A stretch of 17,035 bases of DNA from JBBQXY01 sp051004815 (GCA_051004815.1 JBPCJY010000106.1:1-17035), one strand, 5' to 3'. Counted from the stretch's first letter, positions 5,962 through 16,200 are shown. Notes: generated from the sequence alone by a model not told the origin. A program made the numbers and translations.

Positions 5962-7341
5962 CTACACGATGGTGTCAGAAAGCCCATCTGCCGACTGTGG
6001 AGCCTCTGCCTTTACTTCCGATAATGTTGGGCCGCGTAGGGCTTCAAAGACCACCAGGAAAACGTAGGCCAGACCAAGCAGGAGGTACATGCCTGCAAAG
6101 CCAATCAGTGTAAAGAGAACGTTTCCCGATGAGACGGTCGGTGAGGAACCCTGGGCAGTATGGAGCAGCCCAAAGACGATCCAGGGTTGACGACCGAGCT
6201 CGGTGGTGAACCAGCCTGCGGTGTTGGCGAGGAAGGGAAAAGGCATAGCCAGCAGCAGAATCCAGTGCATCCAGCGGGTTTGAAAGAGGCGTTTTCGCCA
6301 GAGTAACAGGAGAACCGCGAATCCCATAATAGCAATAAAGATAGTGCCCAGTCCAACCATAATGTGATAGCTATAATAGAGCAGGGCAATAGAGTCGGGA
6401 CGCTGGTCAGGAGGAATGGCATCGAGTCCCTTGACCTCGGCGGTCCAGCGGCGGTAGGTCAAGAAACTGAGTACATTGGGAAAGATAATGGGATTGTCGA
6501 GGGTGCCATTATCGGTATTAGGTTGTCCGATAATGACGATGCCAGCCCCGTTCTGTGTTTGAAAAAGACCTTCCATGGCGGCAAGCTTGGCGGGCTGATA
6601 GGTCGTAACCTGTTGTCCTTCCAAATCTCCACTGGGGGCAAGTTGAAAAATGCTGGCTAGCAGACCGACGGTGACGCCCAGTGTAACAAATATACGTGCA
6701 TAATCGAGATGCTGATTTATGAGCAGGTAGTAGGCACCCACCCCTGCCATGAAGAAGGAGCCAGTGAGCACGGCCCCACTCATCGTATGCATATATTGTG
6801 GGAGTATCCAAGGATTGGTCAGCACGGCCCAGTAGTTGGAGATATGGAGGCGGCCATTGGCGGCAAGGGTATAGCCAACGGGATGCTGCATCCAGGCATT
6901 GGAGGCAATGATGAATCCCCCGGAGGCCCAGGTACCTAGCCAGACCATGAAGGCTGCGAACCAGTGCATACGCTGGCCGAAGATATTTTCTCCGAACAAG
7001 AAGATGCCGAGGAAGGCCGATTCGATGAAGAAGGCAAACGCGCCTTCCATCGCCAGCGTTTGCGCGATGATGTCGCCGGCAAAGACGGAGAAGCGAGCCC
7101 AGTTGGTGCCAAATTGAAACTCCATCGGAATGCCTGTGACGACTCCCACGACGAAGGTGATAGCAAATATCTTGGCCCAAAAACGGGCACTCGTGTTGAA
7201 ACGCTCATCGTGACGCCAGAGGTAGAGCGTTTTGAGCAGTAGCAACAGGAGTGCCAGCCCCATGGTCAGTTGCGGGAAGAGATAGTGAAAGGCGATGGTG
7301 AAAGCGAATTGGAGCCGTGAAAGAATGGTGGCTATATCCAT
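5962..7341 (-). CDS. cydA: Cytochrome bd quinol oxidase subunit I
   Basis: A 459-residue membrane subunit that carries the three haems and oxidises quinol. Haem ligands are recognisable: His19 (b595), His185 in YMHTMSG (b558) and Met328 in YHIMVGLG (b558). Glu99 and Glu107 in AMEGAFAFFIESAF match the proton-channel glutamates, and Lys252/Glu257 match the Q-loop pair of the E. coli enzyme. GRQPW is at 383-387. The region after the Q-loop is about 60 residues shorter than in E. coli, so this is a short-loop type. GGAGGA lies eight bases before the ATG, inside the end of cydC, and the cydC stop and cydA start are one base apart, which implies translational coupling. It is the third gene of the operon. 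Confidence 0.98.
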   Translation of the reverse strand: MDIATILSRLQFAFTIAFHYLFPQLTMGLALLLLLLKTLYLWRHDERFNTSARFWAKIFAITFVVGVVTGIPMEFQFGTNWARFSVFAGDIIAQTLAMEGAFAFFIESAFLGIFLFGENIFGQRMHWFAAFMVWLGTWASGGFIIASNAWMQHPVGYTLAANGRLHISNYWAVLTNPWILPQYMHTMSGAVLTGSFFMAGVGAYYLLINQHLDYARIFVTLGVTVGLLASIFQLAPSGDLEGQQVTTYQPAKLAAMEGLFQTQNGAGIVIIGQPNTDNGTLDNPIIFPNVLSFLTYRRWTAEVKGLDAIPPDQRPDSIALLYYSYHIMVGLGTIFIAIMGFAVLLLLWRKRLFQTRWMHWILLLAMPFPFLANTAGWFTTELGRQPWIVFGLLHTAQGSSPTVSSGNVLFTLIGFAGMYLLLGLAYVFLVVFEALRGPTLSEVKAEAPQSADGLSDTIV

Positions 7342-7342
7342 A

Positions 7343-9331
7343 TTATATTTCCTCCGCGAAGACTAACATGCCGTTCTGTAGGTCGAACATCTTCCGATAT
7401 AATCCATTAGCAGCCAGGAGTTGCTGGTGTGTGCCGCGCTCACAGATGTGACCATGGTGGAGTACCAGTATCTCGTCCATGTGTTCCATTGCCACGAGGC
7501 GGTGGGTAATCATCACAGTGGTGCGCTCGTGCATGAGGCCAACCAGGGCTTGCAGGAACGCGTGTTCGGTGTACGGATCGAGGTGTGCGGTGGCCTCATC
7601 GAGAATGAGCAAGGGGGCATCCTTGAGCAAGGCGCGTGCAATCGCGAGGCGTTGCCGTTCTCCCCCTGATAGTCGCAGACCGTGCTCGCCCACATATGTT
7701 TCAAGTCCGAGGGGAAGCTGGTGAATAAAAGCAGTGAGTTGTGCTTGTGCCAGGACGCGTTCAAGCTCTTCCATGCTGGCAGTGGGTTTCGCGAGCAGTA
7801 AATTCGCACGTATGGTGTTGTTAAAGAGATAGGTCTCCTGGGGTACGGCACTAATCATGTTATGCGGCTCGTCCTCCGGGATGCTGCGCATATCTTGCCC
7901 ATCGAGGCGAATAATGCCCTGGGTGGGCTGCCAAAAGCGCAGTGCTAAGCTGGCAAGTGTGCTTTTACCAGAGCCGCTGGGGCCGACGATAGCAATGCAT
8001 GTGCCGGGCTGAGCATGAAAGCTGATATCAGTCAGTACTTCGTCCTCATCTTCGTTATACGAGAAGTGGACGTGGTCAAACTCAAGGTTGGAACGCCCAT
8101 CTGACCCCACCCCAAGGTCTTGCACGGGTAGGTTTTTCGTAGTGCGTAGGGACAGGGGGCTGGGTTGCGGCGGAGTGGGGGCCTTGTGCCTGTCCTCATC
8201 TTGTGGGAAGGAGCCAGACCCCCAATACCTGTCCCCCAGACAGGGTGCGGACAGGCACAAGGCCCCCTTTACCTGTCCCCCAGACAGGATTTCCTCATCC
8301 CCGCGTCCCCCTGTCCCTACACACGAACGAGAGGTTTCCACCTCACTCCCCGGAAAACCTACCTGTGTAAGCACCGCTGGGCTCGCATCGGTAATGTGGA
8401 AGAGTCGTTGAGCGGCGGCGATGGAGTTGCCCAGGAATTGGAAGGCCGAACCTAGCGGTTGGATGGCTTCAAAGCTGGCAAGGATGAGAAGAGCGAGAAA
8501 GCCCAGGTAGACACCATCGATTGCATGGGCTAGCACGAGAGGAATAGCCAGGATGAGCAACGTCCAGAGTGCCATGTGCATCATCAGTTCATTGAGAGCC
8601 TGTTGCAGACCTGCGATCCATGCCATGCGCCGCTGTAACTGGGCAAGTTCGGTGGTGAGGGAGGCAATTTTCTGTTGCTGGTCGTCGGCGCGGCCATAGG
8701 CGAGGATGTCTTGCACGCCCTGGATGCCATCCACGACCTGTACATTTAATGCTGAACGAAGCGCGAGTTGTTGCGTACCCAGGCGGTTTGAGAGCAGGGA
8801 CGCGAGCAATGGGATGCCGATGCCGCTGGCAACGAGAAAGGCCAGGGCAGTCCAGGCCAGAAGAGGACTGAAGATGGCGAAGATGTAAAAGGTGAGCAAG
8901 CTAATGACCAGGGCAACGATGATGGGTGAAATGACGCGCAGGTAGATATTCTGTAACTCTTCGACATCTGAGACCAGGCTAGTCAGCACGTCACCGCTGC
9001 GATAGGTGAGTAGATGGGCGGGTGCCAGAGGTTCCAGGCAACTATAGACCCAGGCACGCAAGCCAGCCAGCAGGCGGAAGGTGATGGAGTGCGAGAGCAG
9101 ACGCTCAGCATAGCGCGAGGTAGCCCGCGTAACACTCATAGCGCGGACAATGAAGATAGGCACAGTGAGCAGGACGAGCAGAGGCCCAAGTGCGGCTGCC
9201 GCAATGACATAAGCCGCCATGCCCAGCAGAGCCATATTACTGGCAACCATGGCACAACCAAGCACGATGGTCAGTGCCACAAGCCCACGATATGGAGAGA
9301 GAAATTTCAGCAGGCGCAGGAATATTCTCAT
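7343..9331 (-). CDS. cydC: Thiol reductant ABC exporter subunit CydC (with repeat-derived linker)
   Basis: A 662-residue half-transporter with an N-terminal membrane domain (about 10-320) and a C-terminal ATPase domain (about 415-655). CydC-like blocks include SRYAERLLSHSITFRLLAGLR (72-92). Walker A GPSGSGKST is at 450-458, signature LSGGERQ at 554-560, Walker B LLILDEA at 574-580 and the switch His at 610. With CydD it exports glutathione/cysteine-type reductants needed for bd oxidase assembly. The usual length is about 570-590, and the surplus lies in residues about 323-413, a Gly/Pro/Ser-rich stretch encoded by a palindromic element (8123-8367). The frame stays open through it. Its ATG overlaps the cydD stop (ATGA), with GGAG eight bases upstream. 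Confidence 0.95.
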   Translation of the reverse strand: MRIFLRLLKFLSPYRGLVALTIVLGCAMVASNMALLGMAAYVIAAAALGPLLVLLTVPIFIVRAMSVTRATSRYAERLLSHSITFRLLAGLRAWVYSCLEPLAPAHLLTYRSGDVLTSLVSDVEELQNIYLRVISPIIVALVISLLTFYIFAIFSPLLAWTALAFLVASGIGIPLLASLLSNRLGTQQLALRSALNVQVVDGIQGVQDILAYGRADDQQQKIASLTTELAQLQRRMAWIAGLQQALNELMMHMALWTLLILAIPLVLAHAIDGVYLGFLALLILASFEAIQPLGSAFQFLGNSIAAAQRLFHITDASPAVLTQVGFPGSEVETSRSCVGTGGRGDEEILSGGQVKGALCLSAPCLGDRYWGSGSFPQDEDRHKAPTPPQPSPLSLRTTKNLPVQDLGVGSDGRSNLEFDHVHFSYNEDEDEVLTDISFHAQPGTCIAIVGPSGSGKSTLASLALRFWQPTQGIIRLDGQDMRSIPEDEPHNMISAVPQETYLFNNTIRANLLLAKPTASMEELERVLAQAQLTAFIHQLPLGLETYVGEHGLRLSGGERQRLAIARALLKDAPLLILDEATAHLDPYTEHAFLQALVGLMHERTTVMITHRLVAMEHMDEILVLHHGHICERGTHQQLLAANGLYRKMFDLQNGMLVFAEEI
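8123..8367. repeat. Nested palindromic element inserted in frame in cydC
   Basis: Three nested inverted repeats share one centre: 8123-8139 with 8351-8367 (15 of 17 matching), 8146-8159 with 8307-8320 (14 of 14, GTAGGGACAGGGGG) and 8177-8195 with 8249-8267 (19 of 19). An 18-bp direct repeat ACCTGTCCCCCAGACAGG occurs at 8227-8244 and 8271-8288. The outer arms can be followed a few bases further with one gap. In cydC it encodes the low-complexity linker between the membrane and ATPase domains. The motif GTAGGG/CCCTAC resembles the intergenic palindromes at 1246, 4732 and 16959, and 15 bases of it recur at 279-293. Confidence 0.85.
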
Positions 9332-11076
9332 AGAGAGATCTCCATCTTTCTTTGCACATTCATATGGTGGGTGTTCATGAGACGAGCATATACGCCATCT
9401 TGCTGTCGCAAGGTAGATGGTTCACCGACCTCAACCAGCTTGCCGTTTTCCAGGACGACGATTTGATCGGCATTGGCAATGGTGTTATAGCGATGGGCGA
9501 TGATGAGGACGGTCCGATTGTGCTTTAAACGCTCGACCGCGAGCCGAATGAGTTGCTCACTTTCAGGATCGAGGCTTGAGGTTGGCTCGTCAAGGATGAG
9601 CAAGGGGGCATCTTTGAGAAAGGCGCGGGCGATGGCAAGTCGCTGAAGCTGTCCCGCACTGAGGCGTGTTCCGCGTTCGCCGATTTCGGTCTCGTAGCCG
9701 TGCGGAAGCTGGTTGATGAACTCTGTCGCGCCCGCGAGTTTCGCGGCTTGCGCAATGTCCTGCTCGGTTGCATCAGAGCGGGCCAGGGCGATATTGTCGC
9801 GTATGCTGCCAGAGAAAAGGTAGGGCCGCTGCGGGACAAGGGCAATATACTCGCGCCACAGTTCGATGGGTAGCTCGGCGATGGGAATGCCATTGGCAGA
9901 GGTCTGGCCGTCCTGGGCCTCAATGAAACGCAGGAGGAGATTCACGAGCGTGCTTTTCCCGGCTCCGCTATGTCCCACTACAGCCGTACAGGAGCCATAC
10001 GGGAGGGTTATAGTGATGTCTTGCAGAGCCGGACGTGTACTGTTTGTGTAGGTATAGGTGACGTCGGTGAAGGTTATGGAGAGTGGGCTTCCAAGGTGTT
10101 GCGAGGACGACGCGGCAGAGTGTATGGGTATGGGTGTCTCCAGTATTGCGCTAATGCGGGTAGCGGCGGCTTTTCCTTCCATGCCTGCATGGTGGTGGGT
10201 GCCAAGTTCGCGCAAGGGACGATAAAATTCCGGTGTGAGGAGCAGGACGAGGAAAGCGTGCTGAAAAGAGATATCGTTATTGAGTAGACGAATACCGAGT
10301 GTGACGGCGATCAGTCCGATGGCAGCGGAGGTCATGAATTCCAGCACCATACCTGAGAGAAAGGCGATGCGCAGGGCGGACATTGTGCGCAGACGGAACG
10401 CGTCGCTGAGTTGGGCAATGCGCTGGTGTGCGCTGCCACTGCGACCAAAAAGTTTGAGTGTTGTCAGGCCCTGCACCATGTCCAGGAGTTGCGCACTCAT
10501 GCGAGCCAGGGCGAGCCATTGATGTTGAACGTGTTTCTCAGCATAGCTGCCGACAAGGATCATTAAGAGGGGGATGATGGGGCCGGTAACAAGCAAGAGC
10601 AGGGCACTTGTCAAGTCGAAGGAGAGAATGTAGGCGGCAATGAGCAGTGGCAGCAAGATGGAGAGCGCAATTTGCGGGAGGTAGCGGCTGATATAGGCGT
10701 CCAGATGCTCAATACCTTCACTAAGCGTGGCGATCAATTCGCCGGTAGCTTCGCCTTTGCAATAGGTGGGGCCGAGTTGTAAGAGGTGGGCGAAGAGGCG
10801 TTGGCGCAGGGCGGATTTGACCGTGATGGCGGCATGTTGCGCACTGACTTCGCGCCCCCATAACAGACCCACTCGCACAAGAATGGCAACCAGGAGAAGA
10901 AAGAGCAGAGGTTCAACCTGGGCGAAAGGTGCGTGACCCAGGAAAACTTTAGCAACAATGCTGCTCAGGAAGTTCATCTGCGCCAGTGTTATGACCATCC
11001 CCAGGCTTGCCAAAAGAATCGTAAGGATGAGAGGGCCACGCACAAGTTTAATTTGGCGAAGGTATTCTTTTTTCAT
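9328..11076 (-). CDS. cydD: Thiol reductant ABC exporter subunit CydD
   Basis: A 582-residue half-transporter, membrane domain about 10-310 and ATPase domain about 330-570. The block TPEFYRPLRELGTHHHAG (281-298) is characteristic of CydD. Walker A GHSGAGKST is at 368-376, the signature in the CydD form LSAGQLQR at 472-479, Walker B LLILDEP at 492-498 and the switch His at 528. It forms the inner-membrane heterodimer with CydC that exports low-molecular-weight thiols for cytochrome bd maturation. It is the first gene of the operon, and its stop overlaps the cydC start by four bases. The start at 11076 begins MKKEYLRQ, and the upstream ribosome-binding site (AGGT, about ten bases away) is weak. 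Confidence 0.95.
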   Translation of the reverse strand: MKKEYLRQIKLVRGPLILTILLASLGMVITLAQMNFLSSIVAKVFLGHAPFAQVEPLLFLLLVAILVRVGLLWGREVSAQHAAITVKSALRQRLFAHLLQLGPTYCKGEATGELIATLSEGIEHLDAYISRYLPQIALSILLPLLIAAYILSFDLTSALLLLVTGPIIPLLMILVGSYAEKHVQHQWLALARMSAQLLDMVQGLTTLKLFGRSGSAHQRIAQLSDAFRLRTMSALRIAFLSGMVLEFMTSAAIGLIAVTLGIRLLNNDISFQHAFLVLLLTPEFYRPLRELGTHHHAGMEGKAAATRISAILETPIPIHSAASSSQHLGSPLSITFTDVTYTYTNSTRPALQDITITLPYGSCTAVVGHSGAGKSTLVNLLLRFIEAQDGQTSANGIPIAELPIELWREYIALVPQRPYLFSGSIRDNIALARSDATEQDIAQAAKLAGATEFINQLPHGYETEIGERGTRLSAGQLQRLAIARAFLKDAPLLILDEPTSSLDPESEQLIRLAVERLKHNRTVLIIAHRYNTIANADQIVVLENGKLVEVGEPSTLRQQDGVYARLMNTHHMNVQRKMEISL

Positions 11077-11111
11077 TCAGAGAACCTATATTGAGGATGG
11101 CCGTATGGCCA

Positions 11112-11138
11112 CCTATACCACAAATCGACATGTATAGG
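11112..11138. promoter_or_regulatory. Operator-like inverted repeat upstream of cydD
   Basis: Perfect 7-bp arms CCTATAC and GTATAGG separated by 13 bases lie 36-62 bp before the cydD start, in the region shared with the divergent MFS gene. A smaller stem TGGCC-GTAT-GGCCA lies at 11098-11111. On the minus strand TATACA within the outer arm could be a -10, but I found no good -35. The site does not match the Rex (TTGTGA-N6-TCACAA) consensus. Confidence 0.35.
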
Positions 11139-11277
11139 ATAGCACAGTAGGGCAGTTATTTAACAGGGTCTGTGAGAGAGGATAGTTATTTCTCCTACAG
11201 ATGGCGAGGTGATTTTGTGCAGTATGCCCCTCGATAACTCTCCCAGCATATGATACACTTTTTGAGAGGGAGCTTAG

Positions 11278-12570
11278 ATGGAACAAACGAGGCGAACAGA
11301 ATTATCTTCGATTGACAACAATGTACAAGAGGACCCGATTACTGCCATTCCTGCTGCTGGACGCGACTTAACCCTGGTCAGCGCGGCCCATGCCGTCATT
11401 CATGCGATGTCGGTGCTGATGCCGTTGATTTATCCGATCATTCAGGTCGAGTACCACCTCAGCTATACGCAAATCGGCTTGATTGTCGCCATCCCGAATG
11501 CTGTGGGCGGTTTCTTACAGATTGCTTTTGGGCTGCTCGGTCGTTATGTGTTGCGCAAGGTGATGCTGGGTGTGGGCAATATACTGGTCGGCATCAGTAC
11601 CTTTTTCACGGGTACCATCGTTGGTTTTTGGTCGCTGATGGCGTGGAGTATGCTCACGCGCATTGCGGGCGCACCGCAACATCCAGTCGGCAGTTCGTAT
11701 TTGACCGACCGCTATGGACGTAAACGCCATGGCTATGCGCTGGCATGGCACGTTGCTGGCGGGAATATTGGCACCCTCGCCGTGCCATTGATTGCCGGGC
11801 CACTGCTCGGACTGTGGGGCTGGCGTCCCGTGCTCTACCTCGCGGCCCTGCCTGGCATTATCATTGGCATCGCTATCCTAATTATCGTCGATGAACGAGA
11901 CCTGCTTGATCGGCGTATTAGCATTAAGACTGTTGACACGGCAACACGCTCGTCCTGGCAGGATGGTCTCAAGGCACTGTTTCAGCCTCTGTGCAGTCGC
12001 ACATTGGCGATCATCATGCTCGTCTCCATCATCGCCGCCGGTGGTCGCGGCCTGGGCAATGTCACTACGTATGTGCCGCTGTATCTACAGAACATACGAC
12101 ACCTCAATGGTGGAACCATCAGCGTTCTTTTTACCCTGTTGTTGGTTGGGAGTGTGCTTGGCCCGTTGATTGGCGGTCGCCTCTCAGATAAAGCGGGACG
12201 GCGGCGTCTCTTGTTGTTCTTTTATGGAGCATCGACCATTACTACGGTACTCTTTGTTATCGTGGCGAGGCCAGGTATGCCCATCTGGCTCATCCCGCTT
12301 TCATTATTACTGATGGGGTTCGCGGTCTACGCGGAAAGCCCTCTCTTGCAGGCGTATCTCGCTGACTACGCGCCACCTGAGATGCGAGATGCGGCATTTG
12401 GACTCTATTTCGCCCTGGCTTTTGGCGTTGGTTCGATCTGGAGTGGTATCCTGGGCTGGATGATAGATCGTTTTGGCTTTGACGCTGCCTTCCTGACAAT
12501 GGCTGGCTCTTATATTGTCGCGGGGCTGCTGTTGCTATTCATCCGCAAAGAGCAGCAGCAGGTGGCTTAG
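11278..12570 (+). CDS. Major facilitator superfamily transporter, fosmidomycin-resistance-like
   Basis: A 430-residue, 12-helix MFS permease with a hydrophilic N-terminal tail of about 30 residues. Motif A-type loops are seen as TDRYGRKR (143-150) and GRLSDKAGRRR (300-310). The segment GAPQHPVGSSYLTDRYG (131-147) resembles the Fsr (fosmidomycin resistance) family, whose members have a His-Pro-x-Gly core at this place. Substrate is unknown, and drug or metabolite efflux is the likeliest role. AGGGAG five bases before the ATG supports the start. It is transcribed away from the cyd operon and converges with the gene ending at 12603. Only 32 bp separate the stop codons, and no terminator hairpin is visible there. 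Confidence 0.88.
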   Translation: MEQTRRTELSSIDNNVQEDPITAIPAAGRDLTLVSAAHAVIHAMSVLMPLIYPIIQVEYHLSYTQIGLIVAIPNAVGGFLQIAFGLLGRYVLRKVMLGVGNILVGISTFFTGTIVGFWSLMAWSMLTRIAGAPQHPVGSSYLTDRYGRKRHGYALAWHVAGGNIGTLAVPLIAGPLLGLWGWRPVLYLAALPGIIIGIAILIIVDERDLLDRRISIKTVDTATRSSWQDGLKALFQPLCSRTLAIIMLVSIIAAGGRGLGNVTTYVPLYLQNIRHLNGGTISVLFTLLLVGSVLGPLIGGRLSDKAGRRRLLLFFYGASTITTVLFVIVARPGMPIWLIPLSLLLMGFAVYAESPLLQAYLADYAPPEMRDAAFGLYFALAFGVGSIWSGILGWMIDRFGFDAAFLTMAGSYIVAGLLLLFIRKEQQQVA

Positions 12571-12602
12571 TACAGCTCAACGTTAATATGCTATCACTAC
12601 AC

Positions 12603-13244
12603 TTAATCCCTTGCTGCTGCTCGCCGAGCATACGCGAAAGTCCAGACGATAGTGAGAATGGTGAGACCGCCTAGAATGATAGGAGAGACCGCTAAAACGA
12701 CGGCGGTTGGCAACGTATACACCAGGATGACGCGGAGAATGAACTCTCCAGCATACGAGACTCCCCAGACGACGGTGATCACGCGGTTGACAAAACGGAA
12801 GTAGGGATACCGCCAAAGCTCGTTGTACTTGGCTCTTTTAGCAGGATCATTGGCTGTAGCAAAGTACCGACCGAAGTAGAACATGAGCGGTCTGGGAAAC
12901 AGCAGCGAAACAAAGCAGGCGATACCGAGCGCGCCGGTTATGAATGACTCTCTAATGAGCAGAATCTTTGGATCACCGCCCAGGAAGACGGCAATAATAC
13001 TGACGGCAATACCCGCCAAGGCAATAGCAGCTATGAGGTCTAACGTGTGCTGACGCACAATGCTGATGACAGAACCGATCACCGGAAACAGTACCGAGGC
13101 ACTGAGCGCAATCAGGTCGGAATAGTTATAATGCTTCAAAATCAGGTAGATTGCCAATGGAACAGCTCCATTGATGAGAATGCTTGGTAAAAAACCGCGA
13201 ATGTTCATGCGAGGAACAGCAGGGGTATTACTTTCCGACATCAT
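12603..13244 (-). CDS. VC0807-like multi-pass membrane protein
   Basis: A 213-residue hydrophobic protein with about six membrane helices (roughly 17-36, 43-63, 69-91, 96-117, 150-172 and 175-206). A conserved-looking loop FPRPLMFYFGRYFAT at 116-130 resembles the VC0807 family of uncharacterised membrane proteins, and it has no catalytic motif that I recognise. AGGA six bases before the first of two adjacent ATGs fixes the start. It begins 39 bp after the kinase-Kelch gene on the same strand, so co-transcription is likely. A functional link is only inferred from this. Confidence 0.75.
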   Translation of the reverse strand: MMSESNTPAVPRMNIRGFLPSILINGAVPLAIYLILKHYNYSDLIALSASVLFPVIGSVISIVRQHTLDLIAAIALAGIAVSIIAVFLGGDPKILLIRESFITGALGIACFVSLLFPRPLMFYFGRYFATANDPAKRAKYNELWRYPYFRFVNRVITVVWGVSYAGEFILRVILVYTLPTAVVLAVSPIILGGLTILTIVWTFAYARRAAARD

Positions 13245-13283
13245 TCATTATCCTTTCTGTAGTCCTCAACAGAATTTGATAGC

Positions 13284-16200
13284 TTAGTAAAGCGTCCACA
13301 GGTCGTTCAGGTTGTTGCGGCCTTTGTAGCTGCTGTTTCCGGCATAGATGTAGGCTCGCTGGTTGCTGGCATCCCAGACCATTGTGGCGGCGGTGCGTCC
13401 TGGAATGATGTGGGGGCCGGTGTACTGCCCGTTGGCATCAGGATAGAGGGGAGTTACCAGACCCCAAGCGTTCTGCACGGGATCAAAAGCCCATACACCC
13501 CAGAAAGGGACGCCTTGACCAGTTTCCCAGCCACCCATCATAAGAAAGACGTTGTTCTTGCTGTCCCAGGCACCGATGGCCTCCTGGCGACCGAGGGGAT
13601 TATTGGTACTGCTGGGCGTTACCTTCACCCAACTGCTCGTCGTGCTGTACATCCAGAAGTCGCTCTGCTGGAGTCCGTTGGAATCCAGGCCACCAAAGGT
13701 GTAGAGGCGATTATCATGACTATCCCAGACGATGGTCTGATAGCTACGCGGCCCCACAGGAAAAGCGGCCAGTTGTTGCCAGCTACCACCGCTCGCGGAG
13801 GGTGTGTACGCCCAGAAGTCTTTCAAGAGACCACTGGTATTCGTGCCGCCCAGCAAGAGCATATGCTGCCCATCCCACACGGCGTTGGATGCCCGCGCTC
13901 CTAGACTACCGCCGGAGCATTGCAAGGCCGTCCAGGCTTTTGTGCCGGGATCAAACGACCACAGGTCGCCGAAATATGTATTGCTGGTGTCTACGCCACC
14001 GTAGAGCAACACTTTCTGGTCAACGCTATCCCATACCATGGCGGCATTCATACGTGGGGCCGGTACAGTACCACAGGTGTTCCCGTTTGGCACAGTTTGC
14101 GCCGCACTCAATTGTGTCCAACTGCCGATGCTCGGACTATATGCCCAGAGATCATTCAAAACGGCTCCCTGGTTATTGATGCCGCCGAAGACCAGCAGCA
14201 GGTCATCGCGAGCATCCCACACCATGCTATGCCCGGAACGTTTCCCAGCCAGCGCATTGGGCGAAGCGGTAGCCTGGGCGTTATATGACGGAAACTGGTA
14301 GGCCGGTGCCGTCGGCGTAGGTGAAAGCTGCGTCCCCGCGGTAGCGGTAGAGCTAAGTAACGGTGACACATCTAAGGTGATAGTGAATGAGCCTAAAACA
14401 TTTTGCTCTGGCTGATTGCCGATACTTCCTATCACGGCCAGCCTGGCAACATAGGTATTGGGCGAAAGGTTCTGAGTGTTCGCGGTAACAGTTAGTGTAG
14501 CCGACTTGCCATTTGCCAGTGTACCCTGGTTCGGCGTGACCACGAGCCAGGTGTTCTCGCTATAGCTAATCAACCAGGATAGCGTCTGCCCGCTCTTGTT
14601 CGTAATGGTAATTTTTTGCGAGGTGGGCTGCAAGCTGCCCTGGTTCGTCGTGAAATCAGTGCCGGTCGCCTGCACTTTGACCGCTTGTAAGCCTGTTTGC
14701 ACCTGCATGAGCACGTCAATAAACTGTGTCTGCACTCCCTGGCCCAGCACCTGCACCCCCGTTTCGTAATGACCATTTGGCTCGCTTGAGGAGTTGCTGG
14801 CGATGGTAAAAGCACCCGTTTTACCCGGAGCTACAACACCGTTCAGCTGTAGAAGTTTTAGCCAGGGGACATGACCCTGGTTCATAACAGACCAATGCAG
14901 AGCGGCATTGCCTGTGTTACGGATGGTAACTTGTTGGGTATCGCTGTTATTCAACTGCACAGTTGTTGCGCTCAACGCCATCGCCGGACAGAAACCCAGC
15001 ACACAGGGATTGGTAAACCAGAGACCACCCAACACGCTACTGGCGAGCAGCAAGACCACAAGCAAAACAAGCAGAGCATTGCGCCAGGGCGATTTCTTAC
15101 GCGGATGGAGTTTTTCTATTTCTGGTTGCTCTTGCTCGCGGCCACGTTGCAGCGTACCAACGCTAGCCCCATCGTCAAGGGTCGTTGCTTGAGCCAATAC
15201 CACCTCGTGCTGTCGCGGCCTCTGCTCCGGCCCATCGCTAACGGTAACGTGTGAAGATTGCGGCTCCGCTTCAGCAGAAGGCAAGATGGATGTTGGCAAT
15301 GCTAACAGTGCGTCGATGTGCTCGTCCTTGTTGGACAGCTTTTGGGTGGCGTAATGCTGCTCTTTGGCATCCGTTTGCGAACCGGAGGAACTCTCGACGG
15401 CGGCACGATAGGCACGCGCAAAGCTCTGAATGTCCTTGTAACGGCTCGTCGGCTCCTTTGCCAGGCCACGCAAGATCACCTCTTCAACCTCTACAGGAAT
15501 GAGTGGTTGGAATTGTCGTAGAGAGGGCGGCGGCGTTTGGATATGGCCGTGCATGATCGAATACAGATTACCCGTAAAAGGGGCGCGTCCTGTGAGCAAT
15601 TGATAGCACGTCACCGCGAGAGCGTATTGATCGCTGGCGGCACGCGGTTGCTCCAACCACTGTTCCGGTGCGGTATAGAGCGGTGTTCCGACATAGCCCT
15701 GGAGCGAGGCATGGGTATAGCCTTCCAGGAGCGCGGAAACACCAAAGTCGGCCAGGAGCAGGCGATCTGAGCTATCCAGCAATAGATTGGCAGGTTTGAC
15801 ATCCAGGTGAATGATGCCATGGTCGTGAGCATATTGCAAAGCGGCAGCAGCCCCTTCAAGATAGGGCAGGAGTTGCTGTGGCGTCAAGGTCGTTGTTGCC
15901 AACACGGCGGATGTTACCGGGCCTTGTACGGTATCATACGTCTCATCGCTGACACGGGTGTTTTGCTGAGAAAGGGAAGAGGCGGCGATGACGGTATCAC
16001 CAATGAGCACAGTATCTTGCCCTAAAGGTGTTGCGAGTGGTTCAACAATTGTGGGCTTATCTTCGCTGTCTTTGCTTTCGCGCTGCTGATCCGCTTCGGG
16101 CGGTGGCTTAAGTAGGCTTTTCGTAGCGGGGATAGGTTGCGGTGATACGTCGTGCTGCTGTGGGGTGGGCGTCGCCGAGGTGGGCAATACAGAGTAGGGT

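Noticed and set aside
6518..7180. Minus-strand open frame of 220 codons within cydA
   Set aside because: A frame shadow of cydA, with Arg/His/Ser-rich text and no membrane pattern.
7343..9331. cydC as a pseudogene because of the inserted element
   Set aside because: The frame is open throughout, and the Walker A, signature, Walker B and switch His are all intact after the insertion.
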